This document shows, piece by piece, positions 15,265 to 29,922 of a stretch of DNA of 64,000 bases. Source of the stretch: CAMFLJ01 sp965279255 (GTDB taxonomy: Bacteria; Actinomycetota; Acidimicrobiia; Acidimicrobiales; Acidimicrobilacustridaceae); NCBI GenBank assembly GCA_965279255.1, contig OZ257146.1, forward strand, positions 744,001 to 808,000. The letters run 5' to 3'. The notes under the pieces are model-generated. The model ran no database searches. It was not told the origin of the DNA and saw only the letters and a program-made list of their open reading frames with translations. Made by a program: the position numbers and the translations under genes. Position 1 is the stretch's first letter. Every line of letters begins with the position of its first letter.

Positions 15265-16803
15265 ATGGTCTGGTGGGTGCTGCTGTGGATCCTCGTGGTG
15301 ATCGTGGTCGGGCTGGTGGCCCTGGCGATCTACGACCTCACCCAGCGCAAGCACGCCATCCTGCGCAACTTCCCGGTGGTCGGCCACATGCGCTTCATCC
15401 TCGAGGCGGTCGGCCCCGAGCTGCGCCAGTACATCGTGACCGACAACGACGAGGAGCGGCCCTTCAGCCGTGACCACCGGCGCTGGGTGTACTCGTCGGC
15501 GAAGGCCGAGAACACCTACTTCGGCTTCGGCACCGACAACGACCTCGAGCAGACCCGCAACTACACGATCGTCAAGCAGGTCACCTTCCCGGTGGCGGGC
15601 CCACCCGACGAGCCGATGCACCCGGATCCCTCCCGTCCCCTCCCGTGCGCCAAGGTGCTCGGCGGTGCGGCCGGCCGGGCGAAGGCGTTCCGGCCGTCGT
15701 CGGTGGTGAACGTCTCGGCCATGAGCTTCGGGTCGCTCAGCGGCAACGCCATCGAGGCGCTGAACAAGGGCTGCGCCCTCGCCGGGGCGCTGCACACCAC
15801 GGGCGAGGGTGGCATCTCGCCCCACCATCGCAACGGCGGCGACCTGGTCTGGCAGATCGGCACCGGGTACTTCGGCTGCCGGAACCTCGACGGCACCTTC
15901 GACCTCGACCGCCTGGTCGCCGGGGTCGAGACGGCGCCGGTGCGGGCGATCGAGATCAAGCTCAGCCAGGGTGCCAAGCCCGGGCTCGGCGGGATGCTGC
16001 CCGGCGCCAAGGTGACACCGGAGATCGCCGCCATCCGCGGGATCCCGGTCGGGGTCGACTGCAAGAGCCCTGCCGGCCACACCGCGTTCCACGACGTCGA
16101 CGGGATGCTCGAGCTCATCGAGCGCATCGCCGATGCCACCGGCCTGCCCGTCGGCATCAAGTCGGCGGTGGGGGAGCACGCCTTCTGGGACGACCTCACC
16201 CTGCGCATGGCCGCCACGGGCACCGGGCCCGACTTCGTCACCATCGACGGCGGCGAGGGCGGCACCGGCGCGGCGCCCCTCAGCTTCAGCGACCACGTGT
16301 CGCTGCCGTTCCGCTGGGGCTTCACGCGGGTCTACCGCACCTTCGCCGAGCGCGGCGTCGCCGACCGCACCGTCTTCGTCGGCTCGGGCCGGCTGGGTCT
16401 GCCCGAGACCGCCCTGGCCGCCATGGCCCTCGGGTGCGACCTGGTGAACGTCGGCCGCACCGCCATGTTCTCCATCGGCTGCATCCAGGCCCAGCGCTGC
16501 CACACCGACCGCTGCCCGACCGGGGTCGCCACCCAGAATCCCCGCCTCACCCGTGGCCTCGACCCCGACCTCAAGTCCGTCCGCTGTGCCAACTACCTCG
16601 CCTCGTTGCGCTTCGAGCTGCTCCGCCTCTCGCGCGCCTGTGGCGTCGCCCACCCGGCCCTCGTGACCGCTGACCAGCTCGAGGTGCTCGAAGACCGCTG
16701 GCGGGCAGTCACGCTTCGCGAGGTCGTTGGGTACGAACCCGGTTGGGGTCGTCCGTCGCCCGAGGACTCAGAGGTCGTCGTGCGCCTGATGACCGGCACG
16801 TGA
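15265..16803 (+). CDS. FMN-binding glutamate synthase family protein (membrane-anchored)
   Basis: 512 aa. An N-terminal helix (VLLWILVVIVVGLVALAIY, residues 5-23) anchors it. The rest is the synthase/FMN domain of GltB: VNVSAMSFGSLSGNAIEALN, HTTGEGGISPHH, LSQGAKPGLGGMLPGAKV, VKSAVGE-like IKSAVGEHAFW, TIDGGEGGTGAAPLSF and VGSGRLG. The [3Fe-4S] ligands are in GCIQAQRCHTDRCPTGVATQ (C-x5-C-x4-C). The glutaminase domain of true glutamate synthase is missing, as in the archaeal-type and 'GltS-like' stand-alone proteins, so the acceptor reaction is unknown. It has its own predicted promoter. Confidence 0.85.
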   Translation: MVWWVLLWILVVIVVGLVALAIYDLTQRKHAILRNFPVVGHMRFILEAVGPELRQYIVTDNDEERPFSRDHRRWVYSSAKAENTYFGFGTDNDLEQTRNYTIVKQVTFPVAGPPDEPMHPDPSRPLPCAKVLGGAAGRAKAFRPSSVVNVSAMSFGSLSGNAIEALNKGCALAGALHTTGEGGISPHHRNGGDLVWQIGTGYFGCRNLDGTFDLDRLVAGVETAPVRAIEIKLSQGAKPGLGGMLPGAKVTPEIAAIRGIPVGVDCKSPAGHTAFHDVDGMLELIERIADATGLPVGIKSAVGEHAFWDDLTLRMAATGTGPDFVTIDGGEGGTGAAPLSFSDHVSLPFRWGFTRVYRTFAERGVADRTVFVGSGRLGLPETALAAMALGCDLVNVGRTAMFSIGCIQAQRCHTDRCPTGVATQNPRLTRGLDPDLKSVRCANYLASLRFELLRLSRACGVAHPALVTADQLEVLEDRWRAVTLREVVGYEPGWGRPSPEDSEVVVRLMTGT

Positions 16804-16877
16804 ACGCCCCGCGAACGTCGATCGGCTCGGCGGCCGACCCGTCCGGCCCCCACGGAACGAGGGAGTAGAAAGGCCTC

Positions 16878-22314
<5,437 letters not shown>

Positions 22315-22318
<4 letters not shown>

Positions 22319-24453
22319 GCGACGGCGACGGCGCGGACCACGGCGAGCTCGGCCAGCTGGCCACCGAGCTGGGCGTCCAGACCTCGTTCTGGGACACCCA
22401 GGGCCACCGCCGCGAGGCGTCCCGCGACGGCCTCCTCGCCGTGCTCGGGTCGCTCGGCGCCCCGGTCGGCGACGGCGCCGACCTCGGTGAGCTGCGCCGC
22501 TTCGTCGAGGCGGGCCGGGTGCGCCCGGTCGAGCCGGTGCTCGTGGGCCACGAGGGTGAGGCGCTCGAGGTCGACGTGCGGGTGCCGTCGGTCGGCGGTC
22601 CCGACCGCGTCGTCGTGCACCTCCAGCCCGTCGGCGCCGAGCCCCTGCGGTTCGAGCTCGTCCTCGACGCCCTGCCCGAGGTCGGGCGGGTCGTCGCCGA
22701 CGGCCGCGAGCACACGGTCCACCGCATCCACCTCGACCTCGGCCCCTCCGTCGGTGTCGGCTACCACCACCTCACCGTCGAACTGGGCGGGGGGCTGCAC
22801 GCCAGCACCCTGATCGTGGCGCCGCGGCAGGTGCCCCAGCCCGGGCCCGCCGACCGCACGTGGGGCGTGTTCGCCGCCCTCTACGGCGTGCGCCCCGACG
22901 ACGTCTACGGCCCCAACGTCAACGACCTCGGCCGCATCGGCTCGTGGGTCGAGGGCCTCGGCGGCCGGGTCGTGGCCACGCTTCCCGTCCTCGCCACCTA
23001 CCTCTCCTCGCCCTACGACCCGAGCCCGTACGCACCGGTGAGCCAGCGCCACTGGAACGAGCTCTTCCTCGACGTCTCGGCGACGCCCGAGCTGGCCGCC
23101 TCGGAGGCTGCCCGCCGGCTGCTCGACGACCCCGCCACCCGTGCCGCCGCCGAGGCCATCCGCACAGCGGACCTGTTCGACCACCGCGGCCGCTACGCGC
23201 TGCTGCGCCCGGTCCTCGACGAGCTCGCCGCCACCTGCCTCGCCGCGCCCGCCGCCACCCGCGCCGACTTCGACCGCTGGGTCGCCGAGAACCCCGACGC
23301 GGTCCGCTACTCGCGGTTCCGGGCCGCCACCGATCGCTCGGGCACGGGCTGGCACGCATGGGGCCTCGGCCCCGGCCGCCTCCCCGGCGGCGAGACCGGC
23401 AGCCCCGAGGCGGCCACCCACCTGTGGGCCCAGTGGACGATGCGGCGCCAGCTCGCCGGCGTCGCCACGGCCCTCGAGGCCTCCGACGTGCGGCTCTACC
23501 TCGACCTGCCGGTCGGCACGAGCGGCGACGGCTTCGACACCTGGGCCGACCACGAGCTCTACGCCTGGGGATGTGGGGTGGGCGCCCCGCCCGACGACTT
23601 CTTCGGCGCCGGCCAGAACTGGGGCTTCCCGCCCGTGAGCCCGTTCGCCGCCCGCGCCGACGGACACCGGCAGCTGGCCGCCTCGCTGCGCCACCACTTC
23701 AGCGCCGCCGGCGTGCTGCGCCTCGACCACGTCATGGGCTTCCATCGTCTCTACTGGGTGCCCGACGGCATGCCGGCCAGCGAGGGCGTCTACGTGCGCT
23801 ACCCGGCCGACGAGATGTTCGCCGTGCTCGCCGTCGAGGCCTCCCGTCGAGGGGCACGGGTGGTGGGCGAGGACCTCGGCACCGTGCCCGACGAGGTCCG
23901 TGACGCCCTCGACCGCTACGGCATCGGCGGCATGTACGTCAGCCAGTTCCAGCTCCCCGACGGGCCCGGCCGTCCGATCCCGATGCCCCATGCGGGCCAG
24001 GTCGCCAGCCTCGACACCCACGACACGCCCACGTTCTCGGCGTGGTGGCGCGGCGACGACATCACCCTGCGCCATCGCCTCGGCATCCACGGCGAGGACC
24101 AGGCCACCGACGATCGGCACCGGCGCGACCGCGACCGGGCCGCGTTCGAGGAGGCGCTGCGGTCCGCGGGCGTGCTCCACGGCGAGGCCGACGAGGCGTC
24201 GGTGCTCGGCGCCCTGCTCGATCTGCTGGGGGGCAGCGACGCCGCGACCGTCCTGGTGGCGGTCGACGACCTGGTCCACGAGACCGATCCCCAGAACGTG
24301 CCGGGCACCGCATCGGACCGGCCCAACTGGGTACGGAAGCAACCGTGCGACCTCCCCGAACTGTTCTCCGACCCCTCGATCGACGCGCTCCTGCGCCGTC
24401 TGCAGGGGTCACGACTGGCCGCCCACGGGCGGGCGACGGAGGAGGCCCGATGA
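22315..24453 (+). CDS. malQ: 4-alpha-glucanotransferase
   Basis: 712 aa, GH77. MalQ moves malto-oligosaccharide segments between chains. Seen: an N-terminal domain (to about residue 165), YGVRPDDVYGPNVNDLG, SPYAPVSQRHWNELFLD, nucleophile D471 in RLDHVMGFHRLYW, acid E519 in VVGEDLGTVP, and D570 in DTHDTPTFSAWW. Length and order are normal for actinobacterial MalQ. GTG overlaps the treS-mak stop (GTGA); its own TGA overlaps the glgB ATG. Its place between treS-mak and glgB is unusual, since most GlgE loci lack malQ. Confidence 0.93.
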
Positions 24454-26372
24454 TGCTCGGTCCCGACGACCTGTGGCTGTTCAACGGAGGGGCCCACACG
24501 CGCCTCTACGAGCAGCTCGGTGCCCATCCGGGCACCGACGCGGACGGGGTCGAGGGCTGCTGGTTCGGGGTCTGGGCCCCGAACGCGCGAGAGGTCTCGG
24601 TGCTGTCCGACGGGAACCACTGGACCCCCGGTGACGCCCCGCTCGCCGCCCAGGGCGACTCCGGCATCTGGACCGGCTTCGTGGCCGGCATCGGCCACGG
24701 CGACCGCTACAAGTACCGCATCGAGTCACGAGCCAACAGCTACGGGGTCGACAAGGCCGACCCGATCGCATTCCGGTCCGAGATGCCGCCGCGCACCGCA
24801 TCGGTGGTGTGGTCGCTCGACGGCTACGACTGGGGCGACGCCGACTGGATGGCCGAGCGGGGGGAGCACAACGCCCTCGACGCCCCGATGTCGATCTACG
24901 AGATGCACCTCGGGTCGTGGCGCCACGCCGAGAACGAGCTGCGGTCGCTGAACTACCGCGAGCTGGCGCCCGTCCTGTGCGACTACCTGGTCGCCCAGGG
25001 CTTCACCCACGTCGAGTTCATGCCCCTCACCGAGCATCCCTTCTACGGCTCGTGGGGTTACCAGACGACCGGCTACTTCGCGCCCACCGCCCGGTTCGGC
25101 ACGCCCCAGGACCTCATGTTCCTGATCGACGCGCTGCACCAGGCCGGCATCGGCGTGATCCTCGACTGGGTGCCGTCGCACTTCCCGAGCGACGAGCACG
25201 GCCTCGCCTACTTCGACGGCACCCACCTCTACGAGCACGCCGACCCGCGCAAGGGCCACCACCCGGACTGGAACAGCGCGATCTTCAACTACGACCGCTT
25301 CGAGGTCCGGAGCTTCCTGCTGTCGAGCGCCCACTTCTGGCTCGACCGCTACCACATCGACGGGATCCGGGTGGATGCCGTGGCGTCGATGCTCTACCTC
25401 GACTACTCCCGCAAGGCGGGGGAGTGGATCCCCAACGAGCACGGTGGCAACGAGAACCTCGGCGCCCTCCGCTTCCTGAAGAAGCTCAACGAGACCGTCT
25501 ACGCCGACTTCCCCGACGTGCAGACCATCGCCGAGGAGTCGACCGCCTGGCCGATGGTGTCGCGCCCCACCGAGTACGGCGGCCTGGGCTTCGGCATGAA
25601 GTGGGACATGGGCTGGATGCACGACAGCCTGCACTACTTCGAGCAGGACCCGGTGCACCGCCGCTACCACCAGGGCGAGCTGACCTTCCGCATGGTCTAC
25701 GCCTTCACCGAGAACTTCACCCTCCCGCTCAGCCACGACGAGGTCGTGCACGGGAAGGGCTCGTTGCTCCGGAAGATGCCCGGCGACCACTGGCAGAAGA
25801 TGGCGAACCTGCGGGCCCTCTACGGCTACCAGTACGGCCAGCCGGGCAAGAAGCTCCTGTTCATGGGGGCCGAGCTGGCCCAGGAGACCGAGTGGGACCA
25901 CGACGGCTCGCTGCCGTGGTGGCTGCTCGACCGCCCCGACCACTGGGGAATGCAGGCGTGGGTGCGCCACCTCAACCACCTGCACCGCAGCGAGCCCGGC
26001 CTGCACCAGCGCGACTTCACCGAGGACGGCTTCCAGTGGGTCGACGCCTCCGACACCGGCGCCAGCGTCCTGTCGTGGCTGCGCCACCCCGCTCGCGATG
26101 GTGACGGCAGGCCCGTCGACGCCGGCGCCCGCCCCGTCCTGGTGGTGTGCAACCTCACCCCGGTGCCCCGTTCCGGCTACCACGTGGGCGTCCCCGTCGG
26201 TGGCCACTGGGAGGAGCTGGGGAACTCCGACGCCTCGGAGTTCGGTGGATCCGGGGTGGGCAACCTGGGCGGTGTCGACGCCGTCGAGCGCCCCGCCCAC
26301 GGCCACGCGTCGTCGCTTCCGCTGGCCCTCCCGCCCCTGGGTGTCCTGTTCCTGGCACCGAGGGCCGGGTAG
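24450..26372 (+). CDS. glgB: 1,4-alpha-glucan branching enzyme
   Basis: 640 aa, GH13_9. GlgB makes alpha-1,6 branches on the linear glucan formed by GlgE. The N-terminus starts directly with the CBM48 domain (GCWFGVWAPNAREVSVL, about 35-51); the extra N1 domain of E. coli GlgB (about 730 aa) is absent. Catalytic residues: D309 in IRVDAVASMLYL, E362 in IAEESTAWP, D430 in LSHDEVVHGKGSL. ATGATG start: the first ATG overlaps malQ (ATGA), the second is 7 bp from GGAGG; they differ by one residue. Last gene of the GlgE operon. Confidence 0.95.
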   Translation: MMLGPDDLWLFNGGAHTRLYEQLGAHPGTDADGVEGCWFGVWAPNAREVSVLSDGNHWTPGDAPLAAQGDSGIWTGFVAGIGHGDRYKYRIESRANSYGVDKADPIAFRSEMPPRTASVVWSLDGYDWGDADWMAERGEHNALDAPMSIYEMHLGSWRHAENELRSLNYRELAPVLCDYLVAQGFTHVEFMPLTEHPFYGSWGYQTTGYFAPTARFGTPQDLMFLIDALHQAGIGVILDWVPSHFPSDEHGLAYFDGTHLYEHADPRKGHHPDWNSAIFNYDRFEVRSFLLSSAHFWLDRYHIDGIRVDAVASMLYLDYSRKAGEWIPNEHGGNENLGALRFLKKLNETVYADFPDVQTIAEESTAWPMVSRPTEYGGLGFGMKWDMGWMHDSLHYFEQDPVHRRYHQGELTFRMVYAFTENFTLPLSHDEVVHGKGSLLRKMPGDHWQKMANLRALYGYQYGQPGKKLLFMGAELAQETEWDHDGSLPWWLLDRPDHWGMQAWVRHLNHLHRSEPGLHQRDFTEDGFQWVDASDTGASVLSWLRHPARDGDGRPVDAGARPVLVVCNLTPVPRSGYHVGVPVGGHWEELGNSDASEFGGSGVGNLGGVDAVERPAHGHASSLPLALPPLGVLFLAPRAG

Positions 26373-26375
26373 CCT
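26370..26375 (+). promoter_or_regulatory. Predicted -10 element, mptB-like gene
   Basis: TAGCCT, overlapping the glgB stop codon and ending 7 bp before the ATG at 26383. Confidence 0.5.
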
Positions 26376-26382
26376 GTCGCCA

Positions 26383-28068
26383 ATGGCCGGAACCCTCGAG
26401 CGAGCGCGCGCGGCCGTCGTCGCCTCGCCGGAGCTCCGTCTCTGGGCGGAGCGAGGGCGGTCCCTGCTGTACGGACCTCCCTCCGACGCGCCCGTGCGCC
26501 ACTCCGAGGTCTCGCCGTGGCGCCCCCCGCAGAGCGGTCACACGCGGGTCTGGCAGACCGTGCTGGCGGCCATCTCCGGGCTGCTCGGCGGGCTCATCAT
26601 CGCCGCCTCCGCGCCGGTGTGGCGCCTGGCGCCCGAGTCCTGGCGCATCACCCTCCCCGGCGTGCCCCACCCGGGCACGACCACCGAGTCCACCGTCTAC
26701 TTCCTCATCGGCCTGGTCCTGCTCGCCGCCGGCTGGCTGGGCCTGGTGCACCGCGCCGGGCGTGAGGGCAGCACCCGCAAGCGCCTGGTGATGGTCGGCC
26801 TGGTCATCGCCATCTGGGCCGTGCCCGTGTCGCTCGGCCCGCCCCTGCTCTCCAACGACGTCTACAGCTACGCCGCCCAGGGCGAGATGGCCAGCCGCGG
26901 CGTCGACCCCAGCTCCATCGGTCCCGTCGGGATCGCCACCGGCCCTCTGGGTGGCGCCGGCCGCAACGACTGGATCCGCATGGCCGACCCGGTGTGGCGC
27001 GACGCCCCGGCGCCCTACGGCCCCGTCGCCGTCGCCACCAGCCGGGCCGTGGTCACCGCCGCCGGGCACGATCCCGCCACCTCGATCTGGGTCTACCGCG
27101 GCGTCGTGCTCCTGGGCGTCGCCATGGCCGCCGTCGGCATCGGGCTCATCGCCGACAAGAGCCGGGTCAACCCCGCGGTGGCCATCGCCATCGGCCTCGG
27201 CAACCCCATCGTGATCCTCCACCTCATCGGCGGCGTCCACAACGACGCCCTGATGTTCGGCCTGCTGGCCCTCGGTCTCGCCGCGGCCCAACGCGACCGC
27301 AAGAAGACCGCGCTCGCCCTGCTGGCCGCGGCCACCGCCGTGAAGCTCCCCGCCGCCGTCGGGCTCGTGTACCTGGGCTGGACCTGGCCGGGCGAGCTGG
27401 CCACCTTCCGCAAGCGGATGTACTCCACCATGGCCGTGCTCGGCGTGGCCGTCGCCGGCATCGCCCTGGCGTGCGTGGCCGTGGGCCTCGGCCCGGGCTG
27501 GATCACCGCCCTGAAGAGCACCGGCAAGGTCAACGACACCTACTCGCCGACCACCAAGCTCGGCTTCAGCATCTCCGAGCTGCTCGGGGCGGTCGGCGTG
27601 CACGTCGACGGCGCCCTGCTCGCCGGTGGGGTGCGGATGCTCGGCCTGGCCGCCACCGGTGTGCTGGCCCTGGTGATGATGCTGCGCAGCCCCCGCATCG
27701 GGGTCGTGAAGGCCACTGGCGTGATGCTCGTGGCCTACGTGCTGCTCGGCCCGGTCATCTGGCCGTGGTACCTGCCCGCCGGCTTCGCCCTGCTCGCCGC
27801 CACCGGCCTCGGCCGCTACAAGCCGTCGTACATGGTCGTGGTCATCGCCGTCAGCTGGGCGGTGTGGCCCACCTCGGTCGTCTCGATCCAGGGCCTCGGC
27901 GGGGGCTACCAGCACCTTCGCGGCCTCGGTGTCGTGCTGCTGGTCTGCGGCCTGGCGTGGGGCGCCCAGCGCTTCTCCTCCCGCTGGGAGCGACGGCTCG
28001 AACGGGCCGGCGACGAGCTGCCCACCTCTCCGGTGGCCTCGGAGCCCGACCCCGCACCCGTCGGCTGA
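26383..28068 (+). CDS. MptB-type polyprenol-phosphomannose-dependent alpha-1,6-mannosyltransferase (GT-C)
   Basis: 561 aa, about 12 transmembrane helices. The first large loop has LLSNDVYSYAAQGEMASRG and later DPVWRDAPAPYGPVAVA, both diagnostic of MptA/MptB, which lengthen the mannan core of lipomannan from polyprenyl-phosphate mannose at the outer face of the membrane. The D in SNDVYSY is the likely metal/catalytic residue of the GT-C fold. About 60 residues of soluble lead precede the first helix. It sits 10 bp after glgB but has its own predicted promoter. Whether this organism makes lipomannan-like glycans cannot be seen. Confidence 0.8.
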   Translation: MAGTLERARAAVVASPELRLWAERGRSLLYGPPSDAPVRHSEVSPWRPPQSGHTRVWQTVLAAISGLLGGLIIAASAPVWRLAPESWRITLPGVPHPGTTTESTVYFLIGLVLLAAGWLGLVHRAGREGSTRKRLVMVGLVIAIWAVPVSLGPPLLSNDVYSYAAQGEMASRGVDPSSIGPVGIATGPLGGAGRNDWIRMADPVWRDAPAPYGPVAVATSRAVVTAAGHDPATSIWVYRGVVLLGVAMAAVGIGLIADKSRVNPAVAIAIGLGNPIVILHLIGGVHNDALMFGLLALGLAAAQRDRKKTALALLAAATAVKLPAAVGLVYLGWTWPGELATFRKRMYSTMAVLGVAVAGIALACVAVGLGPGWITALKSTGKVNDTYSPTTKLGFSISELLGAVGVHVDGALLAGGVRMLGLAATGVLALVMMLRSPRIGVVKATGVMLVAYVLLGPVIWPWYLPAGFALLAATGLGRYKPSYMVVVIAVSWAVWPTSVVSIQGLGGGYQHLRGLGVVLLVCGLAWGAQRFSSRWERRLERAGDELPTSPVASEPDPAPVG

Positions 28069-28144
28069 CCCGCTCACCCGTCGCAACGGTCGGACCGGCC
28101 GGGTATCTCCGGGGCCGAACGGCGCTCGTGGGAGGATGCGACCG

Positions 28145-28966
28145 ATGAGAGTCGTGCCCCGGCGTTGGGACAACGAGACCTGGGTCTGCTCGATCCGTGG
28201 CCATGTCGTGCCCGCCGCCCGGGTGGCCCGCCTGCGGGCGGGCGACTCCGCCCTGGGGGTCGACCTCACCACCGGTGGGCGCCTCTGCCGGTGCCTGCGC
28301 TGCGACCTCTGGGTGCGCAGTGCGGGCCCGTCGGCCGACGAGGTCACCTCCGACGAGCTGCCCCCGGTGGCCGAGCTGCCCCATCCCCGGCGCGGCGCGC
28401 AGCTCGAGGACGCCATCGTCACGCGCCTCATCGCCCTCGAGCGGCTGCTGCACTGCGTCCTGTTCACCAGCGCCGCCATCGTGCTGGCCCTGGTCGACTC
28501 CGACCTCGGTGGCCTCCGCTCCACGTCGCAGGCGCTGTCGAGCTCGTTGCAGGGGATCATCGACAACAGCGGCCGCGGCGGCAGCCACGCCTGGATGGTG
28601 CGCCACCTCGACGACGTGCAGAGCTGGCACCTCGACCTGATCCGGGTGCTGCTCGTCGTGGCGATCGCCTACGCCCTGCTCGAGGGCCTCGAGGCCTGGG
28701 GGCTCTGGCACGAGCGGCGTTGGGCCGAGTACCTGACGGTCGTGGCCACCGCCGGGCTGTTGCCCCTCGAGCTCCACGAGCTCACCGAGCGGGTCACCGT
28801 GCTGCGCCTCGTCGCCCTGGTGGTCAACATCGCCGTGCTGGTCTGGCTGGTGTGGGCCAAGCACCTCTTCGGGCTGCGGGGTGGGCGGTCGTCGGAGCCG
28901 GCGGGCCCGGACTGGGAGACGCTGCTGGCGGCACCGCCGCCGGCACTGGAGGAGGCGCGGTGCTGA
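28145..28966 (+). CDS. DUF2127 family membrane protein
   Basis: 273 aa. An N-terminal cysteine-containing region (WVCSIRGHVV, RCLRCDLWVRSAG; a possible CxxC metal site) is followed by four predicted helices. The core ALLEGLEAWGLWHERRWAEYLTVV and TAGLLPLELHELTERVT is the DUF2127 signature. Function unknown. GGGAGGA lies 9 bp before the ATG. The stop lies inside the corA start region (7-bp overlap), so it is coupled to corA. Confidence 0.75.
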   Translation: MRVVPRRWDNETWVCSIRGHVVPAARVARLRAGDSALGVDLTTGGRLCRCLRCDLWVRSAGPSADEVTSDELPPVAELPHPRRGAQLEDAIVTRLIALERLLHCVLFTSAAIVLALVDSDLGGLRSTSQALSSSLQGIIDNSGRGGSHAWMVRHLDDVQSWHLDLIRVLLVVAIAYALLEGLEAWGLWHERRWAEYLTVVATAGLLPLELHELTERVTVLRLVALVVNIAVLVWLVWAKHLFGLRGGRSSEPAGPDWETLLAAPPPALEEARC

Positions 28967-29922
28967 CCACGACCGTCATCAGGGCCGAGGGCGTGACCGA
29001 GCACGACGGTCTCCACCTCGACGCCCTCTCCGACGACGCGTGCCTCGTCTGGGTCGACTCGACCGGCCCCGACGACGGCGACCTCGAGCAGATCGGGAAG
29101 GCGCTTCCCCTGCACGAGCTGGCGGTGGAGGACGTCCGCCGCCACGGCCAGCGGGCGAAGCTCGAGACCTACCCCGACCACGGCTTCCTCGTCGCCTACG
29201 CCCGTGCCCCCGACGGCGACCTCTCCGAGGTCGACTTCTTCATCGGGCCCAACTGGCTGGTCACGGTGCGCGAGCGCAACGACGACGGCGAGATCTTCGA
29301 CATCACCAACGTGCGCGAGCGCTACCGGCGCGTGCGCGACATCGACCGTGGGGTCGGCTTCCTCCTGTACGTCCTGCTCGACGCGCTGGTCGACGGCTAC
29401 TTCGACGCCATCGAGGAGTCGGAGGACGGGTTGGAGGCGGTCGAGGAGGTCCTCTTCGACCAGGGCCCACCGCCCGACGGCTCCCTCCAGAAGGACCTGC
29501 TCCAGCTGCGCAAGGAGCTCGTGATGTTCCGCCGCCGGGTGGTGCCGCTGCGCGACGTCGTGCTGTCGATCCTGCGCCGCGAGGTGCCCTGGATCGAGCA
29601 GGAGTCGATCCTCTACTACCAGGACGTCCTCGACCACCTGCTGCGCCTGATCGACCAGATCGACACCCAGCGCGAGCTCATGGGCAACGTGGTCGACGCC
29701 AGCCTCGCCATCGGTGCCAACCGCATGAACCAGGTCATGAAGAAGATGACCTCGTGGGGCGCCATCCTGATCGTGGCAACGCTCATAGCCGGCATCTACG
29801 GCATGAACTTCAGGAACATGCCCGAGCTGGGGTGGCACTACGGCTACTTCTTCGCCCTAGGCACCATGTTGGCCACCACCGGCGGGCTGTACCTCTACTT
29901 CAAGCGGAAGAGCTGGCTGTAG
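28960..29922 (+). CDS. corA: CorA-type magnesium/cobalt transporter
   Basis: 320 aa. A cytoplasmic alpha/beta funnel (LPLHELAVEDVRRHGQRAKLE, FFIGPNWLVTVRE) leads into the long stalk helix (residues about 200-270) and two C-terminal transmembrane helices. The selectivity motif is present in GIYGMNFRNMPEL (YGMN). The end YLYFKRKSWL is basic and typical. GTG start, with GGAGG just upstream, overlapping the DUF2127 stop by 7 bp. The last 23 bp overlap the end of the convergent GT87 gene. Confidence 0.92.
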   Translation: MLTTTVIRAEGVTEHDGLHLDALSDDACLVWVDSTGPDDGDLEQIGKALPLHELAVEDVRRHGQRAKLETYPDHGFLVAYARAPDGDLSEVDFFIGPNWLVTVRERNDDGEIFDITNVRERYRRVRDIDRGVGFLLYVLLDALVDGYFDAIEESEDGLEAVEEVLFDQGPPPDGSLQKDLLQLRKELVMFRRRVVPLRDVVLSILRREVPWIEQESILYYQDVLDHLLRLIDQIDTQRELMGNVVDASLAIGANRMNQVMKKMTSWGAILIVATLIAGIYGMNFRNMPELGWHYGYFFALGTMLATTGGLYLYFKRKSWL

